Assembly: GCF_030816715.1 (NCBI RefSeq)
Contig: NZ_JAUSYH010000001.1
Span: 2,790,001 to 2,854,000, forward strand
Direction of reading: 5' to 3'
Source: Streptomyces achromogenes
GTDB taxonomy: Bacteria; Actinomycetota; Actinomycetes; Streptomycetales; Streptomycetaceae
Length of the DNA stretch: 64,000 nt
Both the position numbers and the translations under genes were made by a program. Below, piece by piece: positions 25,071 to 34,413 of this stretch (positions are counted from its first letter, which is position 1; each line of letters starts with the position of its first letter). The notes beneath the pieces were generated by a model. The model did not search any database, was not told the DNA's origin, and saw only the letters and a list, made by a program, of their open reading frames with translations.

Positions 25071-25519
25071 GGGTTGCCTCCTGATCTTGATTCGGATGGG
25101 GTTCCCCCGGGCCCGTCCAGGACTGGGGGGAAACTCAGCCACGCGCGTGCGCGAGGCATTGGCCGTAGTCCACACGGACGGGACGGATCGCGCAAGTACC
25201 CGGCGGTTCGGACCGCCGAAACGGTGACGATCCTGGCCGTCTCGACGCAACTCCAGGCACACGGTGCGGACGGATCGTGACGTACACCACACCTATCTGC
25301 CCTGTTTGCGCATTTGAGAACCATCCAAGGGTACGAGATCCGAACGGGCTGCTGTTACCTAGGGGTAGAGATGACGTTTGCGTCGCGTAGGTACACGATG
25401 GGGCGGTGCAGGCGCGCGAGAGACCGGCGGAGCCATCCGCGTGACGCCCGCGAGGCACGGAGCGAGACCCATAGCCCCACCCAGCCCCCACACCGCCCCT
25501 CTGACAGGTAAGGAACAGC
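25071..25519. other. Intergenic region between DUF3052 and aceE
   Basis: The 449-bp gap holds no convincing gene. A small hairpin CGGCGGT-TCGG-ACCGCCG is at 25201-25218. The AT-richer stretch around 25300-25400 probably carries the aceE promoter, but I cannot fix -35 and -10 boxes. No inverted repeat of clear operator type was found. Confidence 0.5.
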
Positions 25520-28267
25520 GTGGCTTCCGGATCCGATCGCAACCCGATCATCATTGGCGGCCTTCCGAGTCAGGTTCCTGACTTCGATCCCGAGGAAACC
25601 CAGGAGTGGCTCGACTCCCTCGACGCCGCGATCGACGAGCGCGGCCGGGATCGGGCCCGCTATCTCATGCTGCGCCTGATCGAGCGGGCCCGCGAGAAGC
25701 GCGTGGCCGTGCCCGAGATGCGCAGCACGGACTACGTCAACACCATCCCCACCAGGGCCGAGCCGTTCTTCCCGGGCAACGAGGAGATCGAGCGCAAGAT
25801 CCTCAACGCCACCCGCTGGAACGCGGCCGTGATGGTGTCCAGGGCCCAGCGGCCGGGCATCGGCGTGGGCGGTCACATCGCCACCTTCGCCTCCTCGGCG
25901 TCCCTCTACGACGTCGGCTTCAACCACTTCTTCCGCGGCAAGGACGAGGGCGACGGCGGCGACCAGGTCTTCTTCCAGGGCCACGCCTCGCCGGGCATCT
26001 ACGCGCGCGCGTTCCTGCTCGACCGGCTCAGCGAGGACAACCTCGACGGGTTCCGCCAGGAGAAGTCGAAGGCGCCGCACGGGCTGTCCTCGTATCCGCA
26101 CCCGCGCCTGATGCCCGACTTCTGGGAGTTCCCGACGGTGTCGATGGGCCTCGGCCCGATCGGCGCGATCTACCAGGCGCGGATGAACCGCTACATGCAC
26201 GCGCGCGGGATCGCCGACACGTCGAAGTCGCGCGTGTGGGCGTTCCTCGGGGACGGCGAGATGGACGAGCCGGAGTCGCTCGGCCAGCTGACGATCGCCG
26301 CGCGTGAGGGCCTGGACAACCTGACCTTCGTGGTCAACTGCAACCTCCAGCGGCTCGACGGGCCGGTGCGCGGCAACGGCAAGGTCATCCAGGAGCTGGA
26401 GTCGGTCTTCCGGGGCGCCGGCTGGAACGTGATCAAGCTGATCTGGGACCGGTCGTGGGACCCGCTGCTCGCCCAGGACCGCGACGGCACCCTCGTCAAC
26501 CGGATGAACACGACGCCGGACGGTCAGTTCCAGACGTACGCCACCGAGTCCGGCGCCTACATCCGGGACCACTTCTTCGGCGACGACCACCGGCTGCGCG
26601 CGATGGTCGAGGGCATGACCGACGACCAGATCCTGCACCTGGGCCGCGGCGGTCACGACCACCGGAAGATCTACGCGGCGTTCAAGGCGGCCGTGGAGCA
26701 CACCGGCCAGCCGACGGTCATCCTCGCCAAGACGGTCAAGGGCTGGACGCTGGGGCCGAACTTCGAGGGCCGCAACGCCACGCACCAGATGAAGAAGCTG
26801 ACGGTCGCCGACCTCAAGGGCTTCCGCGACCGGCTGCACCTGCCGATCTCCGACAAGGAGCTGGAGGGCGGTGCGCCGCCGTACTTCCACCCCGGCCGGA
26901 ACTCGGAGGAGATCCAGTACATGCACGACCGCCGCAAGAGCTGCGGCGGCTATGTCCCGACCCGTGTGGTGCGCTCCGAGCCGCTCGCACTGCCGGACGA
27001 CAAGACGTACGCGTCCGTGAAGAAGGGCTCGGGTCAGCAGTCGATCGCCACGACGATGGCGTTCGTCCGGCTGCTCAAGGACCTCATGCGGGACAAGGAG
27101 ATCGGCAAGCGGTTCGTGCTGATCGCGCCGGACGAGTACCGCACGTTCGGCATGGACTCCTTCTTCCCGAGTGCGAAGATCTACAACCCGCTCGGCCAGC
27201 AGTACGAGTCGGTCGACCGGGAGCTGCTGCTCGCGTACAAGGAGTCGCCGACCGGGCAGATGCTGCACGACGGCATCTCCGAGGCGGGCTGCACGGCCTC
27301 CCTGATCGCGGCCGGCTCGGCCTACGCCACGCACGGCGAGCCGCTGATCCCGGTCTACGTCTTCTACTCGATGTTCGGTTTCCAGCGCACCGGTGACCAG
27401 TTCTGGCAGATGTCGGACCAGTTGGCGCGCGGTTTCGTCCTGGGGGCGACCGCCGGGCGCACGACCCTGACCGGTGAGGGCCTCCAGCACGCGGACGGCC
27501 ACTCCCAGCTGCTCGCCTCGACCAACCCGGGCTGCGTCGCCTACGACCCCGCCTTCGGTTTCGAGATCGCGCACATCGTGCAGGACGGGCTCCGCCGGAT
27601 GTACGGCAGCTCCGCCGAGCACCCGCACGGCGAGGACGTCTTCTACTACCTCACCGTCTACAACGAGCCCATCCAGCACCCCGCCGAGCCGGCGAACGTG
27701 GACGCCGAGGGCATCCTCAAGGGCATCCACCGCTTCAGCGAGGGCACCTCGGGGTCGATTCCGGCGCAGATCATCGCGTCCGGTGTGGCCGTCCCGTGGG
27801 CGCTCCAGGCGCAGAAGATCCTCGCCGAGGACTGGAACGTCAAGGCCGACGTCTGGTCGGCGACCTCCTGGAACGAGCTGCGGCGCGAGGCCGTCGAGGT
27901 CGAGCGGCACAACCTGCTGCACCCCGAGGAGGAGCAGCAGGTGCCGTACGTGACGCGCAAGCTCTCCGGGGCCGAGGGGCCGTTCGTGGCCGTCTCGGAC
28001 TGGATGCGGTCGGTGCCGGACCAGATCGCCCGCTGGGTGCCGGGCACGTACCAGTCGCTGGGCGCGGACGGCTTCGGCTTCGCCGACACCCGCGGTGCTG
28101 CGCGCCGCTTCTTCCACATCGACGCCGAGTCGGTGGTCGTGGCGGTGCTGACCGAGCTGGCTCGGGAGGGCAAGGTCGACCGGTCGCTGCTGAAGCAGGC
28201 CATCGACCGGTACCAACTGCTGGACGTCGCTGCGGCGGACCCGGGGGCCGCCGGGGGCGACGCGTAG
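25520..28267 (+). CDS. aceE: Pyruvate dehydrogenase E1 component, homodimeric
   Basis: 915-aa thiamine diphosphate-dependent E1 of the homodimeric AceE type, which decarboxylates pyruvate and hands the acetyl group to lipoyl E2, giving acetyl-CoA. GTG at 25520 follows TAAGGA. The ThDP-binding motif is [14 protein letters not shown]...[11 protein letters not shown] (about 250-280), [20 protein letters not shown] gives the active-site His region, and [14 protein letters not shown] and [18 protein letters not shown] belong to the pyrimidine/C-terminal domains. Length equals the usual 880-920 aa. It is followed by a strong hairpin and appears monocistronic. Confidence 0.95.
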   Translation: MASGSDRNPIIIGGLPSQVPDFDPEETQEWLDSLDAAIDERGRDRARYLMLRLIERAREKRVAVPEMRSTDYVNTIPTRAEPFFPGNEEIERKILNATRWNAAVMVSRAQRPGIGVGGHIATFASSASLYDVGFNHFFRGKDEGDGGDQVFFQGHASPGIYARAFLLDRLSEDNLDGFRQEKSKAPHGLSSYPHPRLMPDFWEFPTVSMGLGPIGAIYQARMNRYMHARGIADTSKSRVWAFLGDGEMDEPESLGQLTIAAREGLDNLTFVVNCNLQRLDGPVRGNGKVIQELESVFRGAGWNVIKLIWDRSWDPLLAQDRDGTLVNRMNTTPDGQFQTYATESGAYIRDHFFGDDHRLRAMVEGMTDDQILHLGRGGHDHRKIYAAFKAAVEHTGQPTVILAKTVKGWTLGPNFEGRNATHQMKKLTVADLKGFRDRLHLPISDKELEGGAPPYFHPGRNSEEIQYMHDRRKSCGGYVPTRVVRSEPLALPDDKTYASVKKGSGQQSIATTMAFVRLLKDLMRDKEIGKRFVLIAPDEYRTFGMDSFFPSAKIYNPLGQQYESVDRELLLAYKESPTGQMLHDGISEAGCTASLIAAGSAYATHGEPLIPVYVFYSMFGFQRTGDQFWQMSDQLARGFVLGATAGRTTLTGEGLQHADGHSQLLASTNPGCVAYDPAFGFEIAHIVQDGLRRMYGSSAEHPHGEDVFYYLTVYNEPIQHPAEPANVDAEGILKGIHRFSEGTSGSIPAQIIASGVAVPWALQAQKILAEDWNVKADVWSATSWNELRREAVEVERHNLLHPEEEQQVPYVTRKLSGAEGPFVAVSDWMRSVPDQIARWVPGTYQSLGADGFGFADTRGAARRFFHIDAESVVVAVLTELAREGKVDRSLLKQAIDRYQLLDVAAADPGAAGGDA

Positions 28268-28291
28268 CCTCCGCACGACCTGAGCGGACGA

Positions 28292-28323
28292 AGGGCGGTG
28301 GAGTCTTCGGGCTCCACCGCCCT
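28292..28323 (+). terminator. Hairpin terminator after aceE
   Basis: Perfect 12-bp arms AGGGCGGTGGAG (28292-28303) and CTCCACCGCCCT with an 8-nt loop, 25 bp past the aceE stop. Confidence 0.75.
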
Positions 28324-28363
28324 TCGGGCTTCACCGCCCTTACCCGTTCTTTACGATGCGACC

Positions 28364-29149
28364 ATGCACGAAGGAACGGCGCAGCCCCGATGGGACCGGC
28401 AGGACCGGTGGGAGCAGTGGACGCAACGGCCGTTGCTGGCCCTCGCCGTGATGTACGCCGTCGCCTACGCGGTGCCGATCGTGGACACCTCCGCCGGTCG
28501 TTCGACGACGGTGGTGTGCACCGCGGTCGAGTGGACGGTGTGGGGGGCGTTCGCCGCGGACTATCTGATCCGGCTGGCGCTGACGACCGGGCGGCGGCGG
28601 TTCGTCCGTACGCACTGGCTGGACCTGTGCGCGGTCGTGCTGCCGCTGCTCCAGCCGTTGCGGCTGTTGCGGCTGGTCTCGACGCTGCTGCTGGTGGGCC
28701 GGCGGGCCCGGATGGCCTCGCAGATCCGGATGACGACGTACGTCGTGGGCGCGGTCGTCGGGCTGCTGATGTTCGGCTCGCTCGCCGTGCTGTCGGTCGA
28801 GCGCGAGTCGCCGGGCGGGAACATCCGGACACTGGGTGACGCGCTGTGGTGGTCGTTCACCACGATGACGACCGTGGGGTACGGGGACCACTCGCCGACC
28901 ACCGGCCTGGGGCGGATCATCGCCGTGGGACTGATGCTCTCCGGGATCGCCCTGCTGGGTGTGGTGACCGCGAACATCGCCGCGTGGTTCATCGAGCGGT
29001 TCGAGAAGGACGACGTCGAGGAACGCGCGCAGACGGAGGCGATCCTGGCGTTGACGGAGGAGGTGAGGGCGCTGCGGAGCGAGGTCGCGGCGCTGCGGGA
29101 CGGCGCCCGGAAGGCCCCGTCCCTGACCGCCGGCCACCCGCCCCACTAG
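28364..29149 (+). CDS. Voltage-gated-type potassium channel
   Basis: 261-aa ion channel. ATG at 28364 (MHEGTAQPRWDRQ) is the first credible start. Hydrophobic segments at about 27-45, 52-72, 84-105, 124-146 and a re-entrant pore with the selectivity filter TTVGYGDH at about residue 167 identify a KvAP-like six-helix monomer. A basic segment (PLRLLRLVSTLLLVGRRARM) may serve as the voltage-sensing helix. The C-terminal 45 residues form an acidic coiled coil (LTEEVRALRSEVAALRDG). It conducts K+ across the cell membrane. The gene is alone after the aceE terminator. Confidence 0.9.
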   Translation: MHEGTAQPRWDRQDRWEQWTQRPLLALAVMYAVAYAVPIVDTSAGRSTTVVCTAVEWTVWGAFAADYLIRLALTTGRRRFVRTHWLDLCAVVLPLLQPLRLLRLVSTLLLVGRRARMASQIRMTTYVVGAVVGLLMFGSLAVLSVERESPGGNIRTLGDALWWSFTTMTTVGYGDHSPTTGLGRIIAVGLMLSGIALLGVVTANIAAWFIERFEKDDVEERAQTEAILALTEEVRALRSEVAALRDGARKAPSLTAGHPPH

Positions 29150-29316
29150 CCGGGAACCGAAGGCCGCCCCGTCGGCCGGAAGCCGCCCCGGGGACACGGT
29201 CGCCACGGCGACCGCTCACGGCCGCAGGGCGGGGACCGGAGGCCGGGGCGGGCCGGAGATCGGCGCGGGAACCGGGCCGGGCCGGAGGCCGAGCCCCGAA
29301 TCGGGGCGGACCGGGG

Positions 29317-29628
29317 TCAGAGCAGCCCGTTGCCCGGGCCGGCCGCTCCCGCCAGCCAGACGAGGGCCAGCAGGGTGTCGATCGCTCCGAGGACGACGGC
29401 GACCAGGGCCGGTACCGGGCGGGGGCCCGCCCAGGTGCGGCCCATGGCCAGCCAGCCGCAGACGATCGCCGCGGGGCCGAGGACGATCCCCAGCGCGAAG
29501 AATCCGGCGACCGCGCAGACGAGGCCGATGATGCCGAGCGTCGCGCTGTCCGGCCCGGTCCCTGACCTGGTGCGGCCAGGCGAGCGGGGGTACCTGCGGG
29601 CGCCGTTTCCGAATCCGGCCATCGTCAA
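29317..29628 (-). CDS. Small membrane protein, DUF4190-like
   Basis: 103-aa protein with two hydrophobic segments (LGIIGLVCAVAGFFALGIVLGPAAI... at about 31-58, and VPALVAVVLGAIDTLLALVWLAGA at about 72-96) and a basic N-terminus. The double-hairpin pattern resembles DUF4190 proteins. Start may be at 29628 (MTMAGFG) or 29622. Function unknown; next to it lie the channel gene and the MFS transporter gene without operon-like spacing. Confidence 0.65.
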   Translation of the reverse strand: MTMAGFGNGARRYPRSPGRTRSGTGPDSATLGIIGLVCAVAGFFALGIVLGPAAIVCGWLAMGRTWAGPRPVPALVAVVLGAIDTLLALVWLAGAAGPGNGLL

Positions 29629-29853
29629 CTCCCTGGATCCCGGGGATGTTTCGATGAACGGGTAACCCGCGGGACGCGGTCCATGCCCCGCAGTCGCCGG
29701 GCGGTCGGCGCGCTGTCCCCCTCCGACAGCGCGCCACGGCCCTGGCAGGCCCTGCCTTCCGGAGGGCCTGACCCACTGTGACCTGTGACGCGTGCCGGAG
29801 GCGAGAAACCTTTAGCGTTGTCACCCTGATAGGGGAAAGTCGTCGGAATCCCG

Positions 29854-31473
29854 TCAGATGTGACCGACGCCCGCGCCCGCCTTCGCGTTCTCGCCGCGCT
29901 TGGTGAGCAGCGCGACGAAGACGGCGACGACCGCCACCCCGGCCGCGACCAGCGAGGCCAGGCTCATGCCGGAGATGAACGTGTCGTGGGCGACGTCCGC
30001 GATCTTCGCGGCGACCGCCTCGGGGGTGCCCTGCGCGACCGGCGCCACGCCCACCTGGACCGCCTCGGAGGCCTGGTCGAGCTGAGCGGGGGTGAGCTCG
30101 GGCAGGCCCGCGGCCTTCCAGTTGCCCGGCAGGTCGCCGTCCACCTTGGAGGCCATCACGGCGCCCAGCACGGCCGTGCCGAGGCTGCCGCCGATCTGCA
30201 TGGCGGCCTGCTGGAGTCCGCCCGCCACGCCCGACAGCTCCATCGGAGCGTTGCCGACGATGACCTCGGTCGCGCCGACCATGACGGGTGCGAGGCCGAA
30301 GCCCAGCAGCGCGAACCACACGGACATGACACCGCTGCCGGTGTCCGTCTCCAGCGTGGACATGCCGTACATGGCGATCGCGGTGGCCGCCATACCGCCG
30401 GCCAACGGGATGCGCGGGCCGAGCTTGGTGATCAGCACGCCCGCCACCGGGGAGCCGACGATCATCATGCCGGTCAGCGGAAGCAGGTGCAGACCCGCGT
30501 CGATGGGGCTCATGCCGTGCACGTTCTGGAGGTAGAACGTCACGAAGAACAGGCCGCCCATGAAGGCGATCGCCATCAGCACCATGAGGACCACGCCCGC
30601 CGAGAGCGGGACCGACCGGAAGAGCGCCAGCGGGATCAGCGGCTCGCGCACCTTCGACTCCCACACGGCGAAGGCCGCGAAGAGCACCGCGGAGCCGAGG
30701 ACGAACGCCCATGTGCGTCCGTCGCCCCAGCCCCAGGCCGGAGCCTTGATCAGGGCCCAGACGAGGCAGAACATCGCGCCGGAGAGCAGGGCGATGCCGG
30801 GGACGTCGAAGGAGCGCGGGGCGTTCTCCGCACGGTGGTCGAGCAGGATCAGCACGCCCAGCACCAGGGCGAGGGCGCCGACCGGCACGTTGATGAAGAA
30901 CACCGACTGCCAGTTGACGTGCTCGACGAGGACGCCGCCGAGGATCGGACCGCCGGCGGTGGAGGCGCCGATGACCATGCCCCACAGGCCGATGGCCATG
31001 TTGAGCTTCTCCGCCGGGAAGGTCGCGCGCAGCAGGCCGAGGGCGGCCGGCATGAGCAGAGCGCCGAACACACCCTGGAGCGCCCGGAAGGCGACGACCG
31101 CGCCGATGCTGGAGGACAGGCCGATCGCGCCGGAGGCGGCGGCGAAGCCCACCACGCCTATCAGGAACGTCTGGCGGTGGCCGAAGCGGTCACCGAGCTT
31201 GCCCGCGGTGATCAGGGAGACCGCGAGGGCGAGGAAGTAGGCGTTGGTGATCCACTGCACCTCGGCGAAGGTGGCGCCGAGGTCGCTGGCGATGGCCGGG
31301 TTGGCGATGGCCACGATGGTGCCGTCGAGGGCCACCATCATGACGCCGACGGCGACGGTGATGAGGGTGAGCCACGGGTGGCCGCGCAGCCCCTGGGCGG
31401 GCGGTCCGTCCGACCGGTCCGCCGGAGCCTTGCCCCCCGGACCCGTCGAGTCGATGGTGGTCTGACTAGTCAT
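29854..31473 (-). CDS. MFS drug exporter, DHA2 (EmrB/QacA) type
   Basis: 539-aa 14-helix major facilitator antiporter. ATG at 31473 (MTSQTTIDS) is chosen; it lies about 7 bp past a predicted -10 box, implying a leaderless message. The sequence GKLGDRFGHRQTFLIG is the loop 2-3 signature (motif A) of the family, and LDGTIVAIANPAIA at the end of helix 1 matches motif D1. Further helices are regular, with a large loop before the last. It uses the proton gradient to export drugs or metabolites; substrate unknown. It is divergent from a TetR repressor, which probably controls it. Confidence 0.9.
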   Translation of the reverse strand: MTSQTTIDSTGPGGKAPADRSDGPPAQGLRGHPWLTLITVAVGVMMVALDGTIVAIANPAIASDLGATFAEVQWITNAYFLALAVSLITAGKLGDRFGHRQTFLIGVVGFAAASGAIGLSSSIGAVVAFRALQGVFGALLMPAALGLLRATFPAEKLNMAIGLWGMVIGASTAGGPILGGVLVEHVNWQSVFFINVPVGALALVLGVLILLDHRAENAPRSFDVPGIALLSGAMFCLVWALIKAPAWGWGDGRTWAFVLGSAVLFAAFAVWESKVREPLIPLALFRSVPLSAGVVLMVLMAIAFMGGLFFVTFYLQNVHGMSPIDAGLHLLPLTGMMIVGSPVAGVLITKLGPRIPLAGGMAATAIAMYGMSTLETDTGSGVMSVWFALLGFGLAPVMVGATEVIVGNAPMELSGVAGGLQQAAMQIGGSLGTAVLGAVMASKVDGDLPGNWKAAGLPELTPAQLDQASEAVQVGVAPVAQGTPEAVAAKIADVAHDTFISGMSLASLVAAGVAVVAVFVALLTKRGENAKAGAGVGHI

Positions 31474-31480
31474 GCGTTCG

Positions 31481-31533
31481 AGGCTAGTGACAGCCGCTGA
31501 CAATTGACAAACGAGTTCACAAGGCGGTAACTG
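31481..31533. promoter_or_regulatory. Overlapping divergent promoters of MFS/TetR pair
   Basis: On the plus strand TTGACA (31504-31509) and TAACTG (31528-31533), 18-bp spacer, for tetR. On the minus strand TTGTCA (31505-31510 complement) and TAGCCT (31481-31486 complement), 18-bp spacer, for the exporter. The -35 boxes overlap at the CAATTG centre, so one bound TetR dimer could block both. Both starts follow their -10 boxes by about 6-7 bp, suggesting leaderless transcripts. Confidence 0.6.
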
Positions 31534-31539
31534 ACACAT

Positions 31540-32169
31540 ATGCCGACGACACTGCGCGAACGCAAGAAGCAGCGCACCCGGGACGCGCTGCTGCGGGCCG
31601 CCGTGGAGCTGTTCACCTCCCAGGGGTACGACGAGACGACCGTCGACCAGATCGCCGAGGCGGTCGACGTCTCGCAGCGCACCTTCTTCCGCTACTTCGC
31701 CGGCAAGGAGGAGGCGGCGCTCGCCCTGGTGGAGATGACGGTGGGCCGGTTCGTCGAGGCGGTGCGCGAACGTCCGCCGCACGAGCCGCCGTTGGAGGCG
31801 CTGCGACAGGCCGTGCTGGACGGCTGGGACTCGATCAACGAGGTCGTGGAGTCGGTCGCGCCGGTGGAGCTGTATCTGCGCATGTACCGGGTGATCGAGT
31901 CGACACCGGTACTGCTCGCCGCGCATCTGCGGCGGTCCGCGGAGGTCGAGGAGGACCTCGCCGGGGTGATCGCCGGACGCGAGGGGCTCGACGTGGACGG
32001 CGATCCCCGGCCCCGGCTGGCGGTGGCCGTCTTCAGCGGCGTGATGCGGGTGACGGAGCGTCAGTGGTCCACCGGCGACGACTTCAGCCTGGAGGGGATC
32101 CGCGCGCTGACCGCGGACTACCTCGACGGGGTGGGACCCGCACTGCTGGGGGACTGGCGCACGGCCTGA
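31540..32169 (+). CDS. TetR family repressor of MFS exporter
   Basis: 209-aa TetR-family regulator. The N-terminal DNA-binding domain covers about residues 8-55 (RTRDALLRAAVELFTSQGYDETTVDQIAEA...SQRTFFRYFAGKE), the typical helix-turn-helix with Phe-Phe-Arg-Tyr-Phe. The C-terminal domain is helical, for ligand binding and dimerisation. It is divergent from the exporter with 66 bp between starts, the standard arrangement for a local repressor. Ligand unknown. Confidence 0.9.
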   Translation: MPTTLRERKKQRTRDALLRAAVELFTSQGYDETTVDQIAEAVDVSQRTFFRYFAGKEEAALALVEMTVGRFVEAVRERPPHEPPLEALRQAVLDGWDSINEVVESVAPVELYLRMYRVIESTPVLLAAHLRRSAEVEEDLAGVIAGREGLDVDGDPRPRLAVAVFSGVMRVTERQWSTGDDFSLEGIRALTADYLDGVGPALLGDWRTA

Positions 32170-32285
32170 ACGGTCCCCCGGCGCAAGGCCTGAGGGTCTT
32201 TATGACCATTCCCACGCCGAACGAAACGTGATCCCCGTCACTTGGGTCACTCGAGACCGTCTCGTTCTCCTAGTGTGTCCTTTCA

Positions 32286-33503
32286 GTGACTTCCTTCGAC
32301 ACCTCTCCGCAACTCGGCGTCTGGCGCTCCCTCGCCACCCTGGCCGTGGTGTTCGTGATGCTGGCGACCACCGGCTGGACCGCCGTCCGCCAGCAGCGCG
32401 ACACCAGCGCCCTGCACACCTCGCGCACCGCCTGGGAACACGGCAGGCTCGCCGGCCACGCGCTGCCGGACCTCGACTCCGGCCCCGCGCGACTCGCCCG
32501 CTTCTTCGCCTCGCTCACCGCGGCGCAGCGCACCGCGCTCACGCGGGAGTACGCGCTCGCCGTCGGCAACATGAACGGCGCCCCCACCCGGCTGCGCTAT
32601 CGCGCCAACCGCCTCGCGCTGCTGCGGCAGGTGGCGATCGAGCGGACCCGGACGCACGACAGCCGACTCTCGCCCGCCGGGCAGCAGTTGGCCGAACGCC
32701 GGATGCACCGCTACGAGGCGCTGAGCGCCCCCGGCCGGCAGATCCTCGCCTTCGACCCGGAGGGCTCGGGCCGGGCCGCGGAGGTGTTCGGCGGCCTCGA
32801 CCAGGCGGACCGCATCTCGATCGTCGTCCCCGGCGTCGACACCGACCTGCTCACCTTCCAGCGCACCAACCGCAGGTACTCGGCGCCGGTCGGCATGGCC
32901 CAGGCGCTGTACGCGGCCGAGCGCGAGGCGAGCCCCTCGACGCGCACGGCCGTGATCGCCTGGGCCGACTACACCTCCCCCGACGGGCTGGGCATCGACT
33001 CGGCCACCGCGATGCGCGCGGTGAACGGCGCCGTCCGGCTGAACGCCCTCGTCGGCGCGCTGCCGGGCAGCGCGCCGGTGGCGATGTTCTGCCACAGCTA
33101 CGGCTCCGTGGTCTGCGGGGTCGCCGCTCGCACGATGCCGGAGCGGGTGGCCGACATCGCGGTGGCGGGCAGCCCCGGCATGCGCGCGGAGAACGCCGCC
33201 GAGCTGGGCACCGACGCCCGGGTGTGGGCGATGCGGGACGCCGACGACTGGATCCAGGACGTGCCGCACCTGGAGGTCGGCGGCCTCGGGCACGGCGAGG
33301 ACCCGATGGCGCGGGAGTTCGGCGCGCGGGTGCTGTCCGCACGGGAGGCCAAGGGCCACGGCGGCTACTTCGAACCGGGGACCGACAGCCTGCGCAACTT
33401 CGCCGAGATCGGCGCCGGCGCGTACGACGCGGTGGAGTGCGCCCACGACGATGACGCCTGCACGGTGGGTTTGTCCGACACGACGAAGGCCGGACGCGCG
33501 TAG
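32286..33503 (+). CDS. DUF1023 alpha/beta hydrolase, membrane-anchored
   Basis: 405-aa protein with a DUF1023 alpha/beta-hydrolase domain. GTG at 32286 begins MTSFDTSPQLGVW. Residues about 12-32 are hydrophobic (SLATLAVVFVMLATTGW), so it is exported or anchored. The nucleophile elbow is FCHSYGSVV near residue 265, with ISIVVPGVDTDL as the preceding strand and PGMRAENAAELG beyond; the catalytic His is probably in the GHGGYFEPG segment. It may act as an esterase or lipase outside the membrane. The upstream gene is the TetR gene, 116 bp away; no operon with the next gene is clear. Confidence 0.8.
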   Translation: MTSFDTSPQLGVWRSLATLAVVFVMLATTGWTAVRQQRDTSALHTSRTAWEHGRLAGHALPDLDSGPARLARFFASLTAAQRTALTREYALAVGNMNGAPTRLRYRANRLALLRQVAIERTRTHDSRLSPAGQQLAERRMHRYEALSAPGRQILAFDPEGSGRAAEVFGGLDQADRISIVVPGVDTDLLTFQRTNRRYSAPVGMAQALYAAEREASPSTRTAVIAWADYTSPDGLGIDSATAMRAVNGAVRLNALVGALPGSAPVAMFCHSYGSVVCGVAARTMPERVADIAVAGSPGMRAENAAELGTDARVWAMRDADDWIQDVPHLEVGGLGHGEDPMAREFGARVLSAREAKGHGGYFEPGTDSLRNFAEIGAGAYDAVECAHDDDACTVGLSDTTKAGRA

Positions 33504-33570
33504 AGACGCAGGAATTGCGGTGCGCGCGGGGAGGGGACGAAGAATGGGTGTCCCGCATACGATGAGCCGC

Positions 33571-34413
33571 ATGGGTGACGTACTGGCCGGATTTCATGCC
33601 GCCTGGGAGTTCGATTCCGACTCCGTCCTCATCCGTCACGAACGGGGGCTGCGCACGCCCAAGCTGCTGTCGGCGCTGGGAGAGCGCCGCATCCCGGTGG
33701 CGGCCATCGCCCGGGTGACGCTGACCCCGGGGCGGCGCGGGACGGTCGTGCTGCGCGCGGAGCCGCGGCCCGGCGCCGATCCGCTGATGGAGGCGGCCGC
33801 GGGGCAGTTGAAGGAGGGGTGCGATCCGTACCGGCTGGTGCTGCCCGCCGAACGGGAGACGCTCGCCGAGTACTACGCCGACGAGCTGCGGGCGCGGCTG
33901 ACCGGCTCCGGTCCCGCGGACCGCTTCCTGGTGGACGCCCCCGAGGGACCGCTGTCGTTCAAGGCGTACGACGGCAAGGCCTCGTTCGACGGGCGCACGG
34001 TGCGCTTCCGGTGGTTCTGGACGGGCGCGTCGTCGGCGAAGTGGAAGGCCGGCGACCAGAGTTTCGCCGTGTCCGAGCTGACCGGGGTGGAGTGGCGCTC
34101 GCCGGAGCTGTTCGAGGGGCATCTGCGGCTGCTGGGCGGCGAGCCCACCACGGAGCCGGCCGACCAGGACCCTGCGACGGTCGTCTTCGGTCTCGGCTAC
34201 GGGCCGGTCCACGAGTCGCTGCCGTTCGCGGCGGCGGTCCTGGCGGCCGTGCGCAACCGGGGGCCCGCGGCCATGGTGCCGGCCTCCGTCCCCCGTCGCG
34301 ATCCCTCCGACATCGCCGAACGCATCCGTCACCTCGGCGAGCTGCACCGGGCCGGACTGGTCACGGACGAGGAGTTCTCCGTGAAGAAGGCGGAGCTGCT
34401 GTCGGAGCTGTGA
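33571..34413 (+). CDS. DUF4429 domain protein with SHOCT-like end
   Basis: 280-aa soluble protein. ATG at 33571 (MGDVLAGFHAAWEF) is chosen; the frame also has an ATG at 33544 (MGVPHTMS) with weaker support. Two related beta-rich units follow, about residues 10-120 and 125-225, each with a start like GFDADSVLI or DGKASFDG and an aromatic-rich strand (RFRWFWTGASS). The C-terminal 35 residues (IAERIRHLGELHRAGLVTDEEFSVKKAELLSEL) form a SHOCT-type short helical hairpin. Function unknown. It is convergent with the aldo/keto reductase gene. Confidence 0.75.
   Translation: MGDVLAGFHAAWEFDSDSVLIRHERGLRTPKLLSALGERRIPVAAIARVTLTPGRRGTVVLRAEPRPGADPLMEAAAGQLKEGCDPYRLVLPAERETLAEYYADELRARLTGSGPADRFLVDAPEGPLSFKAYDGKASFDGRTVRFRWFWTGASSAKWKAGDQSFAVSELTGVEWRSPELFEGHLRLLGGEPTTEPADQDPATVVFGLGYGPVHESLPFAAAVLAAVRNRGPAAMVPASVPRRDPSDIAERIRHLGELHRAGLVTDEEFSVKKAELLSEL

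Noticed and set aside
25355..28276. 973-aa open frame on the minus strand opposite aceE
   Set aside because: Antisense shadow of aceE created by GC3 bias; the plus strand frame encodes the complete E1 enzyme.
29860..31500. 546-aa open frame on the plus strand opposite the MFS gene
   Set aside because: Shadow; composition is Arg/Glu/His-rich without domains.
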